Shown here: in pieces, positions 47,554 to 56,914 of the stretch
Layout: every line of letters starts with the position of its first letter
Position numbering within the stretch: the stretch's first letter is position 1
Assembly (NCBI RefSeq): GCF_013282095.1
Contig: NZ_BLTJ01000007.1
Coordinates: forward strand, 62,001 to 126,000
Reading direction: 5' to 3'
DNA length: 64,000 nucleotides
Origin: Enterocloster alcoholdehydrogenati
GTDB taxonomy: Bacteria; Bacillota; Clostridia; Lachnospirales; Lachnospiraceae
The notes under the pieces: model-generated
Told to the model about the DNA's origin: nothing
The model's database searches: none
The model's input: the letters and a program-made list of their open reading frames with translations, nothing else
Position numbers and translations under genes: made by a program

Positions 47554-50223
47554 TTACGTGGTTTCCCTGAGAATCTTAATAAATTGGATCACTACTGTCG
47601 GCAGAAAAGCAGCTGCGGCCACGGCGGCCGTCTGAAAGGGCAGGAGATCCGCAGCGGCAAAGAAGGTCTGAAGTCCCGGCACAAACAGGACAGCGGCCAA
47701 TAGAACCGCCCCAAGCGAAAACGCCATGAGACTGCTTGGATTGGTAAAAAGTCCCAGAGCGACAATGGAATGGGAGCTGCGGCAGTTAAAGCCGTGAAAG
47801 AGCCGCGCCAGCGTCAGTGTGGAAAACGCCATGGTACAGGCTGTTCCCTCGCCTCCCTGTCTCAGCCCCATACGGTAGCTCCACATGGTAGCAGCCGCCA
47901 TAAGACCGCCCTGGATCAGAAGCTGGAATACAAATCCCGGCGTCAATATGCCTTCTCCCGGATCTCTCGGAGGCCGACGCAGCAAATCTTCCTCTGCCGG
48001 CTCCATCCCGATGGCAATTGCCGGCAGCGAGTCCGTGATCAGGTTGATAAACAGCAGATGAACCGGGGCAAATGGCAGCGGAAGGCCTGCAAAGGAGGTA
48101 TAAAGGACACAGAGGATACCCGCCATATTACCGGAAAGGAGAAACTGGATGGCATTTTTAATATTGCGGTAGACATTTCTGCCGTTGGCAGCAGCCTTGA
48201 TGATCGTGGCAAAGTTATCATCTGCCAGGATCATGGACGCAGCCTCCTTTGAGACTTCCGTGCCGCCCAGTCCCATGGCAATGCCGATATCCGCCTTTTT
48301 TAAGGCCGGAGCGTCATTTACCCCATCTCCGGTCATGGCAACGATATGCCCCAGTTTCTGCCAGGCTTCTACAATACGAATCTTGTGTTGCGGCGACACT
48401 CTGGCATAGACCGATATCCGGGGCAGCTCTCTTAGGAGCTCTTCCTCTGTCAGATGATCCAGCTGTGCGCCTGTAAGGGCCAGATCTCCGGGGGAATAGA
48501 TGCCGATGCGGCCCGCGATAGCCATGGCTGTAACCCGGTGGTCGCCGGTAATCATCACAGGACGGATACCTGCCTGGCGGGCGGCGGATACCGCGGAGCG
48601 GGATTCGGGGCGGGGCGGATCCATCATGGCCGCCATTCCCAGGAAAATGAGCTCGGATTCCGGATCCGGAACCAGTGACGAGGAAAGGGGGCTTGGCAGA
48701 CTCTCGTCAACCGGGCGGCAGGCAAATGCCAGAATCCGAAGCCCCTGCTCTGACCAGAGGCGATTCTGATTCAAGATAGCGGCGCGGTCAGAGGCAGAAA
48801 GGGAACGGGAAGGAATTTGCAGTCCAAACGCGCCGGATCCCGCCGGATTCGCCATGCGGCTGCACCGCTCCAGAAGCACATCCACAGCCCCCTTTACAAA
48901 CAGTATTTTTTCCTCTCCCACGCAATTTACCGTAGTCATCCTCTTTCTCACAGAATCAAATGGAATCTCTCCCCTTCTGGGGCAGCGCAGGCGCAGCTGT
49001 TCCGGGATCGCTCCCGCAGCCTGAACCATGTGCAGGAGGGCATTTTCTGCCGGATCCCCCTCTTCTTCTCTGGCTGAAGGAGACGCATTGTTATTCAAAG
49101 CCGCTGCCATGAGAAATAAGTTCACATCGCTTCTGCCTTCCGCCGCCGGCACAGCCAGCGCCTCCGGCTCCATATTTCTTCCGTTTATAAAGACCTGCTC
49201 CACCTCCATTCGGTTCTGGGTCAGAGTTCCGGTCTTATCGGAACAGATCACAGATACACAGCCCAGGCTTTCCACGGCCTTCAGATCCTTTATGATGGCA
49301 TTTTCCTTCGCCATTTTCTGGGTTCCCATCGCCTGAACAATGGTGACGATAGAGCTTAAGGCCTCAGGAATCGCCGCCACTGCCAGAGCAACGGCAAACA
49401 TCAGAGCATCCAGCACCGGCTCCTTCCGGCAGACACTGAGCCCAAAGACCAGACTGCAGACGGCCATGATCCCCAGGGCCAGATGGCCGGAGAAATGATC
49501 CAGACTTACCTGCAGGGGTGTTTTCTGACTTCCCGCCCCGTTCATCAGCGAAGCAATGGAACCGATTTCCGTAGCCATGCCTGTAGCGGTAATAACCGCC
49601 AGAGCACGGCCGGAGGTGATAAGAGAACCGGAAAATACCATATTGGACTGATCTCCCGGAGAAAGCCGTTCCTTATTCCCGGTTCGCAGCGTACCCGAGT
49701 GCTTTTCCACGCTAAGCGACTCCCCGGTGAGAGAGCTTTCATTTACCGTCAGTCCATAGACCTCCAGCAGGCGTCCATCAGCCGCCGCCAGATCTCCGGC
49801 CTCCAGAATCAGCACATCTCCAGGGACTACCTGGGAGGAAGGAATGGTAAGGGACTGGCTGTTTCTTACCACTCTGGCCTCAGGAGATGAGAGCTTTTGC
49901 AGGCTTTCCAGAGACTTCTCCGCCTTTTCATGCTGAATGGTACCAAGAAGGGCATTTAAAAAGAGCACAGCAAAGATAACCATAGCGCTTTCCGGATCTC
50001 CCGTCACCATGGACACCGCGGCTGCCGCAATCAAAATCACAACCAGAAGATCTTTAAACTGCTCCAAAAAAACCTGCCACCAGGGAAGGCGCGGCTTTTC
50101 ATGGATCGTATTTTCCCCATATTTTTCCAGACGTATAGCCGCCTCCTCTTCTGTCAGCCCCCGGCGGCTGGAAGAAAGCTCCCGTAAGATTTCTTCCTCT
50201 GACCTGCTGTACCACTCTGTCAT
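47554..50223 (-). CDS. Calcium-type P-type ATPase (PMR1/PacL-like)
   Basis: 889 residues. It has an N-terminal cation-ATPase domain, an actuator segment LTGESLSVEK, M4 with AVAAIPEALSSIV, and the phosphorylated Asp329 in ICSDKTGTLT. The nucleotide domain is followed by the hinge GDGVNDAPALKKADIGIAM and M5/M6 with LFINLITDSLPAIAIG. These are features of type IIA calcium pumps. The usual PEGL in M4 reads PEAL here. The protein would export Ca2+ (or Mn2+) from the cytoplasm. It is monocistronic as far as can be seen. Confidence 0.92.
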   Translation of the reverse strand: MTEWYSRSEEEILRELSSSRRGLTEEEAAIRLEKYGENTIHEKPRLPWWQVFLEQFKDLLVVILIAAAAVSMVTGDPESAMVIFAVLFLNALLGTIQHEKAEKSLESLQKLSSPEARVVRNSQSLTIPSSQVVPGDVLILEAGDLAAADGRLLEVYGLTVNESSLTGESLSVEKHSGTLRTGNKERLSPGDQSNMVFSGSLITSGRALAVITATGMATEIGSIASLMNGAGSQKTPLQVSLDHFSGHLALGIMAVCSLVFGLSVCRKEPVLDALMFAVALAVAAIPEALSSIVTIVQAMGTQKMAKENAIIKDLKAVESLGCVSVICSDKTGTLTQNRMEVEQVFINGRNMEPEALAVPAAEGRSDVNLFLMAAALNNNASPSAREEEGDPAENALLHMVQAAGAIPEQLRLRCPRRGEIPFDSVRKRMTTVNCVGEEKILFVKGAVDVLLERCSRMANPAGSGAFGLQIPSRSLSASDRAAILNQNRLWSEQGLRILAFACRPVDESLPSPLSSSLVPDPESELIFLGMAAMMDPPRPESRSAVSAARQAGIRPVMITGDHRVTAMAIAGRIGIYSPGDLALTGAQLDHLTEEELLRELPRISVYARVSPQHKIRIVEAWQKLGHIVAMTGDGVNDAPALKKADIGIAMGLGGTEVSKEAASMILADDNFATIIKAAANGRNVYRNIKNAIQFLLSGNMAGILCVLYTSFAGLPLPFAPVHLLFINLITDSLPAIAIGMEPAEEDLLRRPPRDPGEGILTPGFVFQLLIQGGLMAAATMWSYRMGLRQGGEGTACTMAFSTLTLARLFHGFNCRSSHSIVALGLFTNPSSLMAFSLGAVLLAAVLFVPGLQTFFAAADLLPFQTAAVAAAAFLPTVVIQFIKILRETT

Positions 50224-50289
50224 GCCGGCATCCCCCTTCTTATTTTTATGTTTTTCCCTTTATCGCCGCAGCTTTTTTAATGCATGGAA

Positions 50290-50335
50290 ACGAAAAATGC
50301 TTCCGGGACCATTCCTTGAGCGGTCCCGGAAGCAT
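50290..50335 (-). terminator. Terminator after M20 peptidase gene
   Basis: ATGCTTCCGGGACC (50297-50310) pairs perfectly with GGTCCCGGAAGCAT (50322-50335), 14 bp. On the minus strand TTTTTCG follows. Strong intrinsic terminator. Confidence 0.9.
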
Positions 50336-50402
50336 CCGGTCGGTGCACTCTGTTTAATTTATGAAATGACGCTATCCCTTATGACAGCGGGCAGACAGAG
50401 GA

Positions 50403-51554
50403 TCATCGCTGAAACATCATATGAAATACCACACGGCAGCCGTCAGTCAGCGAAGAGGCCTCTATAAACTCCTCTCTTGTATGAGCGCCCCCGCCCCGAT
50501 AACATCCGGCGCATACGCTGGGGATTCCAAGGGACATGGGAATATTGCAGTCCGTGGAACCCGAACCTGTCCGGGGACGCATCCCAGTGACTGCCTCCAC
50601 CGCAGCCACCGCCCGCCCAAGAAGTTCCGCCTGACGGCCAGGATCGATCTTTCCAGAGCAGGGCCGAAGTCCCAGAAACTCCGTCTGAATCTCTATGCCA
50701 GCCGCTCTGGCTTCCTCTATCACAGCATCGAACTGTTTGTGCATATAATCCAGATTTTCTTTGCGATCTGAGCGAAACTCATACAGCATATGGGCTTCCT
50801 GAGCAATGGTATTGACGGAGGTTCCGCCCTGGATCTGACCCACATTAAAGGTGGTGCGGCCATTTTCAGGAACTGGAATCCGGTACAGCAGGGAAATCAC
50901 TTCCGCCAGCTTCTCGATCGCATTATCGCGGCCAAAATCATTGAAAGAATGGCCGCCCTGGGTGCGGACGGTAATGCGAAAACGCTCGGAACCCACCGCC
51001 TGATCTACGAGCTTATCCAGCTGACTGTCAAAGGTGCAGAAAGCGCTGATCTGGTTTCCATACTTTTCACATATCTTACGGACGCCCTTTAAGTTTCCCA
51101 GCCCCTCTTCCCCTGAATTGCACACCAGCAAAAGCCCTGGCAGATGAGAGGGATAAACCTCTTCCAGACGATCCTCTTTTATGGCCCTTGCCAGGTATTT
51201 TGCAGCCATCAGAAGGCATACCAGACAGGCAGTATCATCCCCGATTCCCGGACAGAAAATAAAGTCTCCATTCTCTGTGAGAGGCAGATCCTCTTTATCA
51301 GGAAATACCACATCCATGTGAGCCATATAGACCTCCAGACCAGCCGTTTCGCGGGTCACAGCGGGATAAACCACATTGAGAGCCTCGTCGATAATTACCC
51401 CTTCCGCCCCCTGTTCCTTCAGCCACTGGCAGCAGAAAGCGGCCCGTTTTTCTTCGTGATTGGAGGGCGCAGGGATCCGGCCAATGGTCCTAAGCAGTTC
51501 AAAGGCCTCCTCCTTATGTTCTCTTATAAACTGCTCCATTGATTCATTCAGCAT
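50403..51554 (-). CDS. M20-family metallopeptidase (PepT/CPG2-like)
   Basis: 383 residues from ATG 51554, 11 bases inside the end of the preceding gene. Zinc-site motifs are VYMAHMDVVFP (His-x-Asp), PGIGDDTACLVCLL (bridging Asp), CNSGEEGLGNLKG (catalytic Glu pair) and a C-terminal GGGAHTREEF. The dimerisation domain has RFRITVRTQGGHSFNDFGRD. It is a cytoplasmic peptidase or amidohydrolase of tripeptidase type. The tight coupling to the degenerate GH13 gene upstream is odd, because no shared pathway is obvious. Confidence 0.9.
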   Translation of the reverse strand: MLNESMEQFIREHKEEAFELLRTIGRIPAPSNHEEKRAAFCCQWLKEQGAEGVIIDEALNVVYPAVTRETAGLEVYMAHMDVVFPDKEDLPLTENGDFIFCPGIGDDTACLVCLLMAAKYLARAIKEDRLEEVYPSHLPGLLLVCNSGEEGLGNLKGVRKICEKYGNQISAFCTFDSQLDKLVDQAVGSERFRITVRTQGGHSFNDFGRDNAIEKLAEVISLLYRIPVPENGRTTFNVGQIQGGTSVNTIAQEAHMLYEFRSDRKENLDYMHKQFDAVIEEARAAGIEIQTEFLGLRPCSGKIDPGRQAELLGRAVAAVEAVTGMRPRTGSGSTDCNIPMSLGIPSVCAGCYRGGGAHTREEFIEASSLTDGCRVVFHMMFQR

Positions 51555-53523
51555 TTTTTTGCCCTCTTTCTTCCGACGCAGGCCCTTTTCCATGAACCGT
51601 CCCTTCCATAAATACGCATACCGACCGGGCTGCCGCCATAACCTTCTTCTGATCCTTCAGTACCGGTGCATCCTTCTCCGCCCAGAAGCCGTTTACGCTG
51701 TCCTCTGCCGTATTAAACACCATCCGCCATTCCCTTCCCTTGGGAAGATTGGGCAGAGCAAATTCATGCGGCTCCCAGTGCATATTATAGGCGGTGTAAA
51801 AGCTGGCGTCTCCTTTTCCATCCCGACCTTTTCCATAAGCTCCGCAGTAAAATGCACCAAGCTGACGGCAGTGCCGGTCAAACTCCGGCTGCCACGCCTT
51901 CTCTCCATGATAGGACAGATCCGGCAGTCCTGTTCCCTTATAATCCATTAACCCCGGTTCCTGTTCCATATGGAACAGATCGTGGGACTTTCTAAAGGAA
52001 ATGGCCGCCCTGACAAACTCATACAGGCGGCTGTCGCGCTCCAGCAGATCCCAGTTCAGCCAGGATATTTCATTGTCCTGGCAGTAGGAATTGTTATTTC
52101 CCCGCTTGCTCTGTCCAAATTCATCGCCGGATAGAAGAAGGGGCGTTCCCTGGCTTAAAAACAGAAGGAGCACTGCGTTGCGAAGCTGCTGCATCCTAAG
52201 CTGACGGATCCGCTTCTTCCGCACCGTCCCCTCGGCTCCGCAGTTCCAGGACTGGTTGCAGTCTGTTCCGTCCCTGTTCTCCTCGCCGTTGTCCTCATTG
52301 TGTTTCTCATTGTAAGAAACCATATCCATCATCGTAAATCCGTTTACATTCGCCATATAATTGATCACGCCGATGCCCCCTGGATTGCGGCGCAGATGGT
52401 ACGCAAAGGCATTGAGCATCCCCTCGTCGCCCTTTAAAAAACGTCTCATATCCTGCATAAAACCGGAATTGTATTCACAGATTCGGCGAAAATCCCCTTC
52501 CGTCTCCCATCCCTCGCCCCACAGCTTTATATCCTTCAGATAAGGATCTGCAGCCAGCAGGGACAGCGGCGCAAACCCCACTAGGTGCACCCCGTCTACA
52601 TGGTATTCCATCGCCCAGAAACGAACTGCATCCAGCACATATCCCGGCGTCTCTGTTCCGTCGAAATACAGCTCGATCACCAGTTCAAGGCCTGCCCTGT
52701 GAAGGGCCTTTACCATGCTCTTAAACTCGGTTACAGGGTCTTTTATTTCACAGGCCCCGTCGGATGCGTATGAGGTCTTTGGCGCAAAGGCAAAGCCCCG
52801 GCAATAGCCCCAGTAGTTTACCTTTACCGGTTCTGCTTTTTCCGATCCCGCCCGCCTCCCGCGGGATTCCCCGGCTGCGGCACAGTATCCGCGCGCAGGC
52901 GCTCCCTCCTTAGGCAGTCCGAACACCTCGCCCCTTGGGGAACGGATCACCTCATCAAACTCAGACGGCGGCATCATTTCCACTGTGGTGATCCCCAACT
53001 CTTTCATATAAGGAATCTTCTCAGCCACCCCCGCAAAAGTTCCCCGCTTCTGCGGACTCACCCCGGAAGAAATGTGTTTGGTAAAGCCTCTGGCATGAAT
53101 CTTATAAACCACACAGTCCTGAGGAGGAATGGCCGGACGGCAGTCATCTTCCCAGTCAAAATTCTCCCGCAGCACATCAAAGGGAGTGCGAATGCATCGC
53201 CTTGCACTGTCCCTTTTCCCCCATCTGTCCCATCCTGTAAACCGGCGTCCAAAGGGATCCGGCGTCTCCCTGTCATCCTCCCAGAAGGCGTATTCCAGAT
53301 CATCAAAGCTGCCCCTTACCGTCATAAAATGCACATCGCCCATCCGTCCTTCTGCCGGAAAAGGTATTCTGGCAGAAGGACATTTTTTTCCTTTTTCAAA
53401 TAAAAGCAATCCGCAGTTTTTGACCTTAGAGACAAAGGACACATCATACCCATCTCCTCTGGCAGTAACCCCCAGGGGATAAATCCTGCTGCGGTCTGTC
53501 TCCACTGTATAAACCATTTTCAT
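51544..53523 (-). CDS. Isoamylase/GlgX-like GH13 protein with lost catalytic residues
   Basis: 659 residues from ATG 53523. It aligns by eye with glycogen debranching enzymes: NYWGYCRGFAFAPKTSYAS, SYNEKHNEDNGEENRDG, SWNCGAEG and LSGDEFGQSKRGNNNSYCQD. The catalytic motifs are broken. Region I reads LVIELYFDGTE instead of DVVxNHT. Region II reads DGVHLVGFA where DGFRFDLA is expected, so no nucleophile Asp. Region IV reads ANVNGFTM instead of AHDGFTL. Only the acid/base Glu337 in LWGEGWE remains. Two of three catalytic carboxylates are gone, so it is probably inactive and may bind glucans or regulate. A 30-residue insert (205-235) is Gly/Arg/Ala-rich. Confidence 0.85.
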   Translation of the reverse strand: MKMVYTVETDRSRIYPLGVTARGDGYDVSFVSKVKNCGLLLFEKGKKCPSARIPFPAEGRMGDVHFMTVRGSFDDLEYAFWEDDRETPDPFGRRFTGWDRWGKRDSARRCIRTPFDVLRENFDWEDDCRPAIPPQDCVVYKIHARGFTKHISSGVSPQKRGTFAGVAEKIPYMKELGITTVEMMPPSEFDEVIRSPRGEVFGLPKEGAPARGYCAAAGESRGRRAGSEKAEPVKVNYWGYCRGFAFAPKTSYASDGACEIKDPVTEFKSMVKALHRAGLELVIELYFDGTETPGYVLDAVRFWAMEYHVDGVHLVGFAPLSLLAADPYLKDIKLWGEGWETEGDFRRICEYNSGFMQDMRRFLKGDEGMLNAFAYHLRRNPGGIGVINYMANVNGFTMMDMVSYNEKHNEDNGEENRDGTDCNQSWNCGAEGTVRKKRIRQLRMQQLRNAVLLLFLSQGTPLLLSGDEFGQSKRGNNNSYCQDNEISWLNWDLLERDSRLYEFVRAAISFRKSHDLFHMEQEPGLMDYKGTGLPDLSYHGEKAWQPEFDRHCRQLGAFYCGAYGKGRDGKGDASFYTAYNMHWEPHEFALPNLPKGREWRMVFNTAEDSVNGFWAEKDAPVLKDQKKVMAAARSVCVFMEGTVHGKGPASEERGQKNAE

Positions 53524-53562
53524 CTGTTTACCGCCTTTCCCAAACACTTACAGGCACCCGCC

Positions 53563-55392
53563 TTATTTCTGCCCTTCGATCTGCTCTACCAGCTCATTCA
53601 GGTACATCCAGCGATCCATTTTTTCCTCCAGGGCCGTTTCCTTTTCACTCTTTGTTTTCATCAGCTCGTTCAGCCTTGCATAGTTGCTGGCAGCGCCCTC
53701 CATCTCCTTTTCAAGCGCCTCGATCCCTGACTCCAGAGCTGCGATTTCATCCTCTATCGTCTCCCATTCCTTCTGTTCCTTAAAGGAAAGCTTCTTCTTT
53801 TTCGGCGCTCCCGCAGTCTCCTTCCAGTTACTCCTATTGACCGCCTTTTGCCCTTCCCTTGGAGCATTTTCCTCCTGAGCCTCTTTCTGAGGATGGCGCA
53901 GCTCAAAGGCTCTTAAATAGTCCGTATAGCCGCCCTCATACTGCTGTACTCTTCCCTGCCCCTTAAAGGCGAAAATACGGTTTACCACACGGTCCAGAAA
54001 ATACCGGTCATGGGAAACCGTGATCACAATACCAGGAAATGTGTCCAGATAATCCTCTAAAATAACCAGTGTCTGGATATCCAAGTCATTGGTAGGTTCA
54101 TCCAGCAGAATCACATTAGGCGCTTCCATCAGAATTCTCAGCAGATACAGCCTGCGCTTCTCACCCCCCGACAACTTTCCAATAACGGTATACTGCACGC
54201 TGGCCGGAAATAAAAATCTTTCCAGCATCTGGCTGGCGCTGATGCTTCCATCCTTCGTCTTAACGTATTCAGCCGCATTTTTGATGTAATCTATCACGCG
54301 CAGACTCTCGTCCATTGCCTCATTTTCCTGGGAAAAATAGCCCAGTTTTACGGTCTGACCAATCTGTACAGTTCCAGAGTCTGGCTGTACCCAGCCTGCA
54401 ATAATCTTCATCAGGGTGGATTTACCGCTTCCGTTGGGGCCAATGATGCCTACACGGTCATTTTTCAGAAAAATATAGGTAAAGTCCTGTAAGAGCATCC
54501 TGTCTCCATAGGATTTGCAGATATCCTTCAATTCCACCGTCGTCCGGCCCAGACGGCTGGCAATGGACTCCAGCTGTACGTTCCGGTCATACTGCGGACC
54601 ATCCTGATCCCGCAGAGCCTCGTAACGCTGGATATGGGCCTTCTGCTTGGTAGAACGTGCCCTTGCCCCTCTCTGCATCCATGCAATTTCCGTCCGCAGG
54701 ATGGACTGTCGCCTGCGCTCCGCGGCCTCTGCCATCTCCATCCGCTCCGCCTTAAGCTCCAGATATTTCTCATATCCGCCCTGATAGCTGTAAAGCTTTC
54801 CCTTGTCCAGTTCCACGATCCGGTTGGTCACGCTGTCCAGAAAATACCGGTCATGGGTAATCATCAAAAGCGCGCCTTTAAAGGACTTAAGGTAAGCCTC
54901 CAGCCACTCCGCCATACCGCTGTCCAGGTGGTTTGTAGGCTCGTCTAAAATCAGTAAATCGGCCGTGCTTAAAAGAACACTGGCAAGAGCCACCCGCTTT
55001 CTCTGACCACCGGAAAGAGTATCAATTTTCGCCTCACCGTCCAGTATCTCCAGACGGTTCAGCATGGATCGGGCCGCCGCTTTCAATTCCTCCCCGGAGG
55101 CAAAATGAGGCTCATTTTTATTTTCCCGCACAATGGCCTCAAGGACGTTTTCTCCCGATTCAAACTCCGGAATCTGAGGCAGATAGCGGATATACAGACT
55201 GCGCCCCTTCACCACAGAACCGTCATCTGGCTCCTCTAAACCTGCCACAATGCGCAAAAGCGTCGATTTTCCCGTTCCATTAATTCCAATCAGGCCTACC
55301 TTTTCCCCCTCATTGATCGAGAAAGCGGTGTCATCGAACAGCAGACGTTCCGTATATGATTTTTTTAAATGTTCAATGGTAAGAAGATTCAT
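53563..55392 (-). CDS. uup: ABC-F protein, Uup-like
   Basis: 609 residues, two ABC domains with both sites intact: GLIGINGTGKSTLL and GIIGPNGSGKSTLM as Walker A, LSGGQRKRVALA and LSGGEKRRLYLL as signatures, both followed by LDEPTNxLD. An arm/linker of basic helices separates them. A C-terminal coiled coil (residues about 530-605, EEWETIEDEIAALESGIEAL type) is a hallmark of Uup-like proteins. ABC-F proteins act on ribosomes or DNA in the cytoplasm. It is followed after 40 bases by the degenerate GH13 gene, perhaps in one transcript. Confidence 0.9.
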   Translation of the reverse strand: MNLLTIEHLKKSYTERLLFDDTAFSINEGEKVGLIGINGTGKSTLLRIVAGLEEPDDGSVVKGRSLYIRYLPQIPEFESGENVLEAIVRENKNEPHFASGEELKAAARSMLNRLEILDGEAKIDTLSGGQRKRVALASVLLSTADLLILDEPTNHLDSGMAEWLEAYLKSFKGALLMITHDRYFLDSVTNRIVELDKGKLYSYQGGYEKYLELKAERMEMAEAAERRRQSILRTEIAWMQRGARARSTKQKAHIQRYEALRDQDGPQYDRNVQLESIASRLGRTTVELKDICKSYGDRMLLQDFTYIFLKNDRVGIIGPNGSGKSTLMKIIAGWVQPDSGTVQIGQTVKLGYFSQENEAMDESLRVIDYIKNAAEYVKTKDGSISASQMLERFLFPASVQYTVIGKLSGGEKRRLYLLRILMEAPNVILLDEPTNDLDIQTLVILEDYLDTFPGIVITVSHDRYFLDRVVNRIFAFKGQGRVQQYEGGYTDYLRAFELRHPQKEAQEENAPREGQKAVNRSNWKETAGAPKKKKLSFKEQKEWETIEDEIAALESGIEALEKEMEGAASNYARLNELMKTKSEKETALEEKMDRWMYLNELVEQIEGQK

Positions 55393-55470
55393 GTATCTGT
55401 TTCCTTTTCCGTTCTAAATTTCCTCCCGGATTTCCAGCTCCATGTCCGGGAAGCCTCCGGTCCTATGACC

Positions 55471-55479
55471 ATTATAACA
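55471..55479 (-). promoter_or_regulatory. Extended -10 promoter of uup-like gene
   Basis: TGTTATAAT on the minus strand, 79 bases before the ATG at 55392. A weak -35 (TGTTAA) lies 17 bases upstream. Confidence 0.5.
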
Positions 55480-55516
55480 GCTGTGTTCTCTCTTTAACAG
55501 CCAGAATCTGCAAAAA

Positions 55517-56293
55517 TCATCCCTGCCCTTCGTCTGCCTGCCGGATCATAAGCTCCACCGGGCAGTGGTCGGAGCCGAGCACCTCTGTATGGATCCCGGC
55601 ACTTACCAGCCGCTCCTTTAATGCTTCGCTGACGCAGAAATAGTCAATGCGCCACCCTGCGTTCTTCTCTCTGGCCTTAAAGCGGTAGGACCACCAGGAG
55701 TAGACACCCTCCGTATCGGGATGAAAATAACGCCAGGTATCAATAAACCCCGCATTCAGAAGCTCTGTAAATTTTCCCCGCTCTTCGTCGGTAAAGCCGG
55801 CATTTTTACGGTTGGTCTTAGGATTTTTTAAGTCAATCTCTTTGTGGGCCACATTCAGATCCCCGCAGAAGATCACCGGCTTTTTCTCTTCCAGCCGTTT
55901 CAGATAGGCCAGAAATGCCGTTTCCCATTCCATACGGTAATCCAGTCTTGCAAGGCCATCCTGTGAGTTTGGCGTATAGCAGGTGACAACGTAGTATTCC
56001 TCAAATTCCGCCGTGATCACCCGTCCCTCATGGTCGTGCTCCTCAATCCCAAGACCATAGGCTACAGAAAGAGGCTCCTCCCTGGCAAACAGCGCCGTAC
56101 CGGAATACCCTTTCTTCTCGGCATAGTTCCAATACTGGAAATACCCCGGCAGATCCAGGTCGATCTGTCCTTCCTGAAGCTTGCTTTCCTGGATACAGAA
56201 TACATCTGCATCTGCCTCCTTAAAGAAATCAAGAAAGCCCTTGCCCACACAGGCCCGCAGTCCGTTTACATTCCATGAGATTAGTTTTTTCAT
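55517..56293 (-). CDS. xth: Exodeoxyribonuclease III
   Basis: 258 residues from ATG 56293, six bases after AAAAGGAG; an ATG two codons earlier is too close to that site. The EEP-fold catalytic motifs are all present: [26 protein letters not shown] (metal Glu), [12 protein letters not shown] (Asp/Asn), WRIDYFCVS and GSDHCPVEL (Asp-His). It cuts DNA at abasic sites and trims 3-prime ends in base-excision repair. Full length. Confidence 0.95.
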   Translation of the reverse strand: MKKLISWNVNGLRACVGKGFLDFFKEADADVFCIQESKLQEGQIDLDLPGYFQYWNYAEKKGYSGTALFAREEPLSVAYGLGIEEHDHEGRVITAEFEEYYVVTCYTPNSQDGLARLDYRMEWETAFLAYLKRLEEKKPVIFCGDLNVAHKEIDLKNPKTNRKNAGFTDEERGKFTELLNAGFIDTWRYFHPDTEGVYSWWSYRFKAREKNAGWRIDYFCVSEALKERLVSAGIHTEVLGSDHCPVELMIRQADEGQG

Positions 56294-56340
56294 TTCCATC
56301 TCCTTTTATTGATTATACTCCTTTTTCGGATCATATCATT

Positions 56341-56826
56341 TTACTGAGGATACTCCATTCTGGATTCGGGATATCCCTCAATGTTCTCCAGCACCTTTAA
56401 ATACCGGGCAGCCAGGTATTTTGCCATCCCAAGATTCATATCCAGATAATTTCCGCAGTCTTTCGCGCAGGCACCCGGCACTTCACCTTCAAAATCCCGG
56501 ATAAAGGCAAACATTTCCACAATTAAAGGCAGGATCTGACGGGAGGTAAAATCGCCTGCCAGCAGCAGATAGAATCCGGTACGGCAGCCCATGGGGCCAA
56601 AGTAGACGGTACAGTTTCCATATTCGCTGTGGTTCCGCAAAAATGTAGCCCCCAGATGCTCAATGGTATGAACCTCCGCCGTATTCATCACCGGCTCCTC
56701 GTTAGGAGAGGTCATACGAAGATCAAAGGTAGTGACGGCGCTGCCGCCTACCTGATCCTTTCTTGATACATATACGCCGGGCTGCAGCCGGATATGGTCA
56801 ATGGTAAAGCTAGCAATTTTTTCCAT
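56341..56826 (-). CDS. luxS: S-ribosylhomocysteine lyase LuxS (AI-2 synthesis)
   Basis: 161 residues with the LuxS metal-binding HTIEH (His53, His57) and the third ligand Cys124 in GACAKDCGNYLD. GPMGCRTGFYLLLAG is the conserved active-site loop. LuxS splits S-ribosylhomocysteine into homocysteine and DPD, which cyclises to AI-2. It lies in an ordinary housekeeping stretch, 13 kb from the lsr locus that imports AI-2. AAGGAGATAA precedes the ATG. No separate promoter is obvious. Confidence 0.96.
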   Translation of the reverse strand: MEKIASFTIDHIRLQPGVYVSRKDQVGGSAVTTFDLRMTSPNEEPVMNTAEVHTIEHLGATFLRNHSEYGNCTVYFGPMGCRTGFYLLLAGDFTSRQILPLIVEMFAFIRDFEGEVPGACAKDCGNYLDMNLGMAKYLAARYLKVLENIEGYPESRMEYPQ

Positions 56827-56849
56827 ATTTTTTTATCTCCTTCCTAAAT

Positions 56850-56885
56850 CCGAAAAGGCAGGACCCTTTGTCCAGATCCTGCCTC
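56850..56885 (-). terminator. Terminator after ABC-F gene
   Basis: On the minus strand GGCAGGA and TCCTGCC (56857-56863 with 56877-56883) form a 7-bp hairpin, followed by TTTTCGG. It stands between the ABC-F gene and luxS; some read-through could supply luxS. Confidence 0.7.
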
Positions 56886-56914
56886 CATTTTGTACGCAAA
56901 GGCGTACCTTATAA

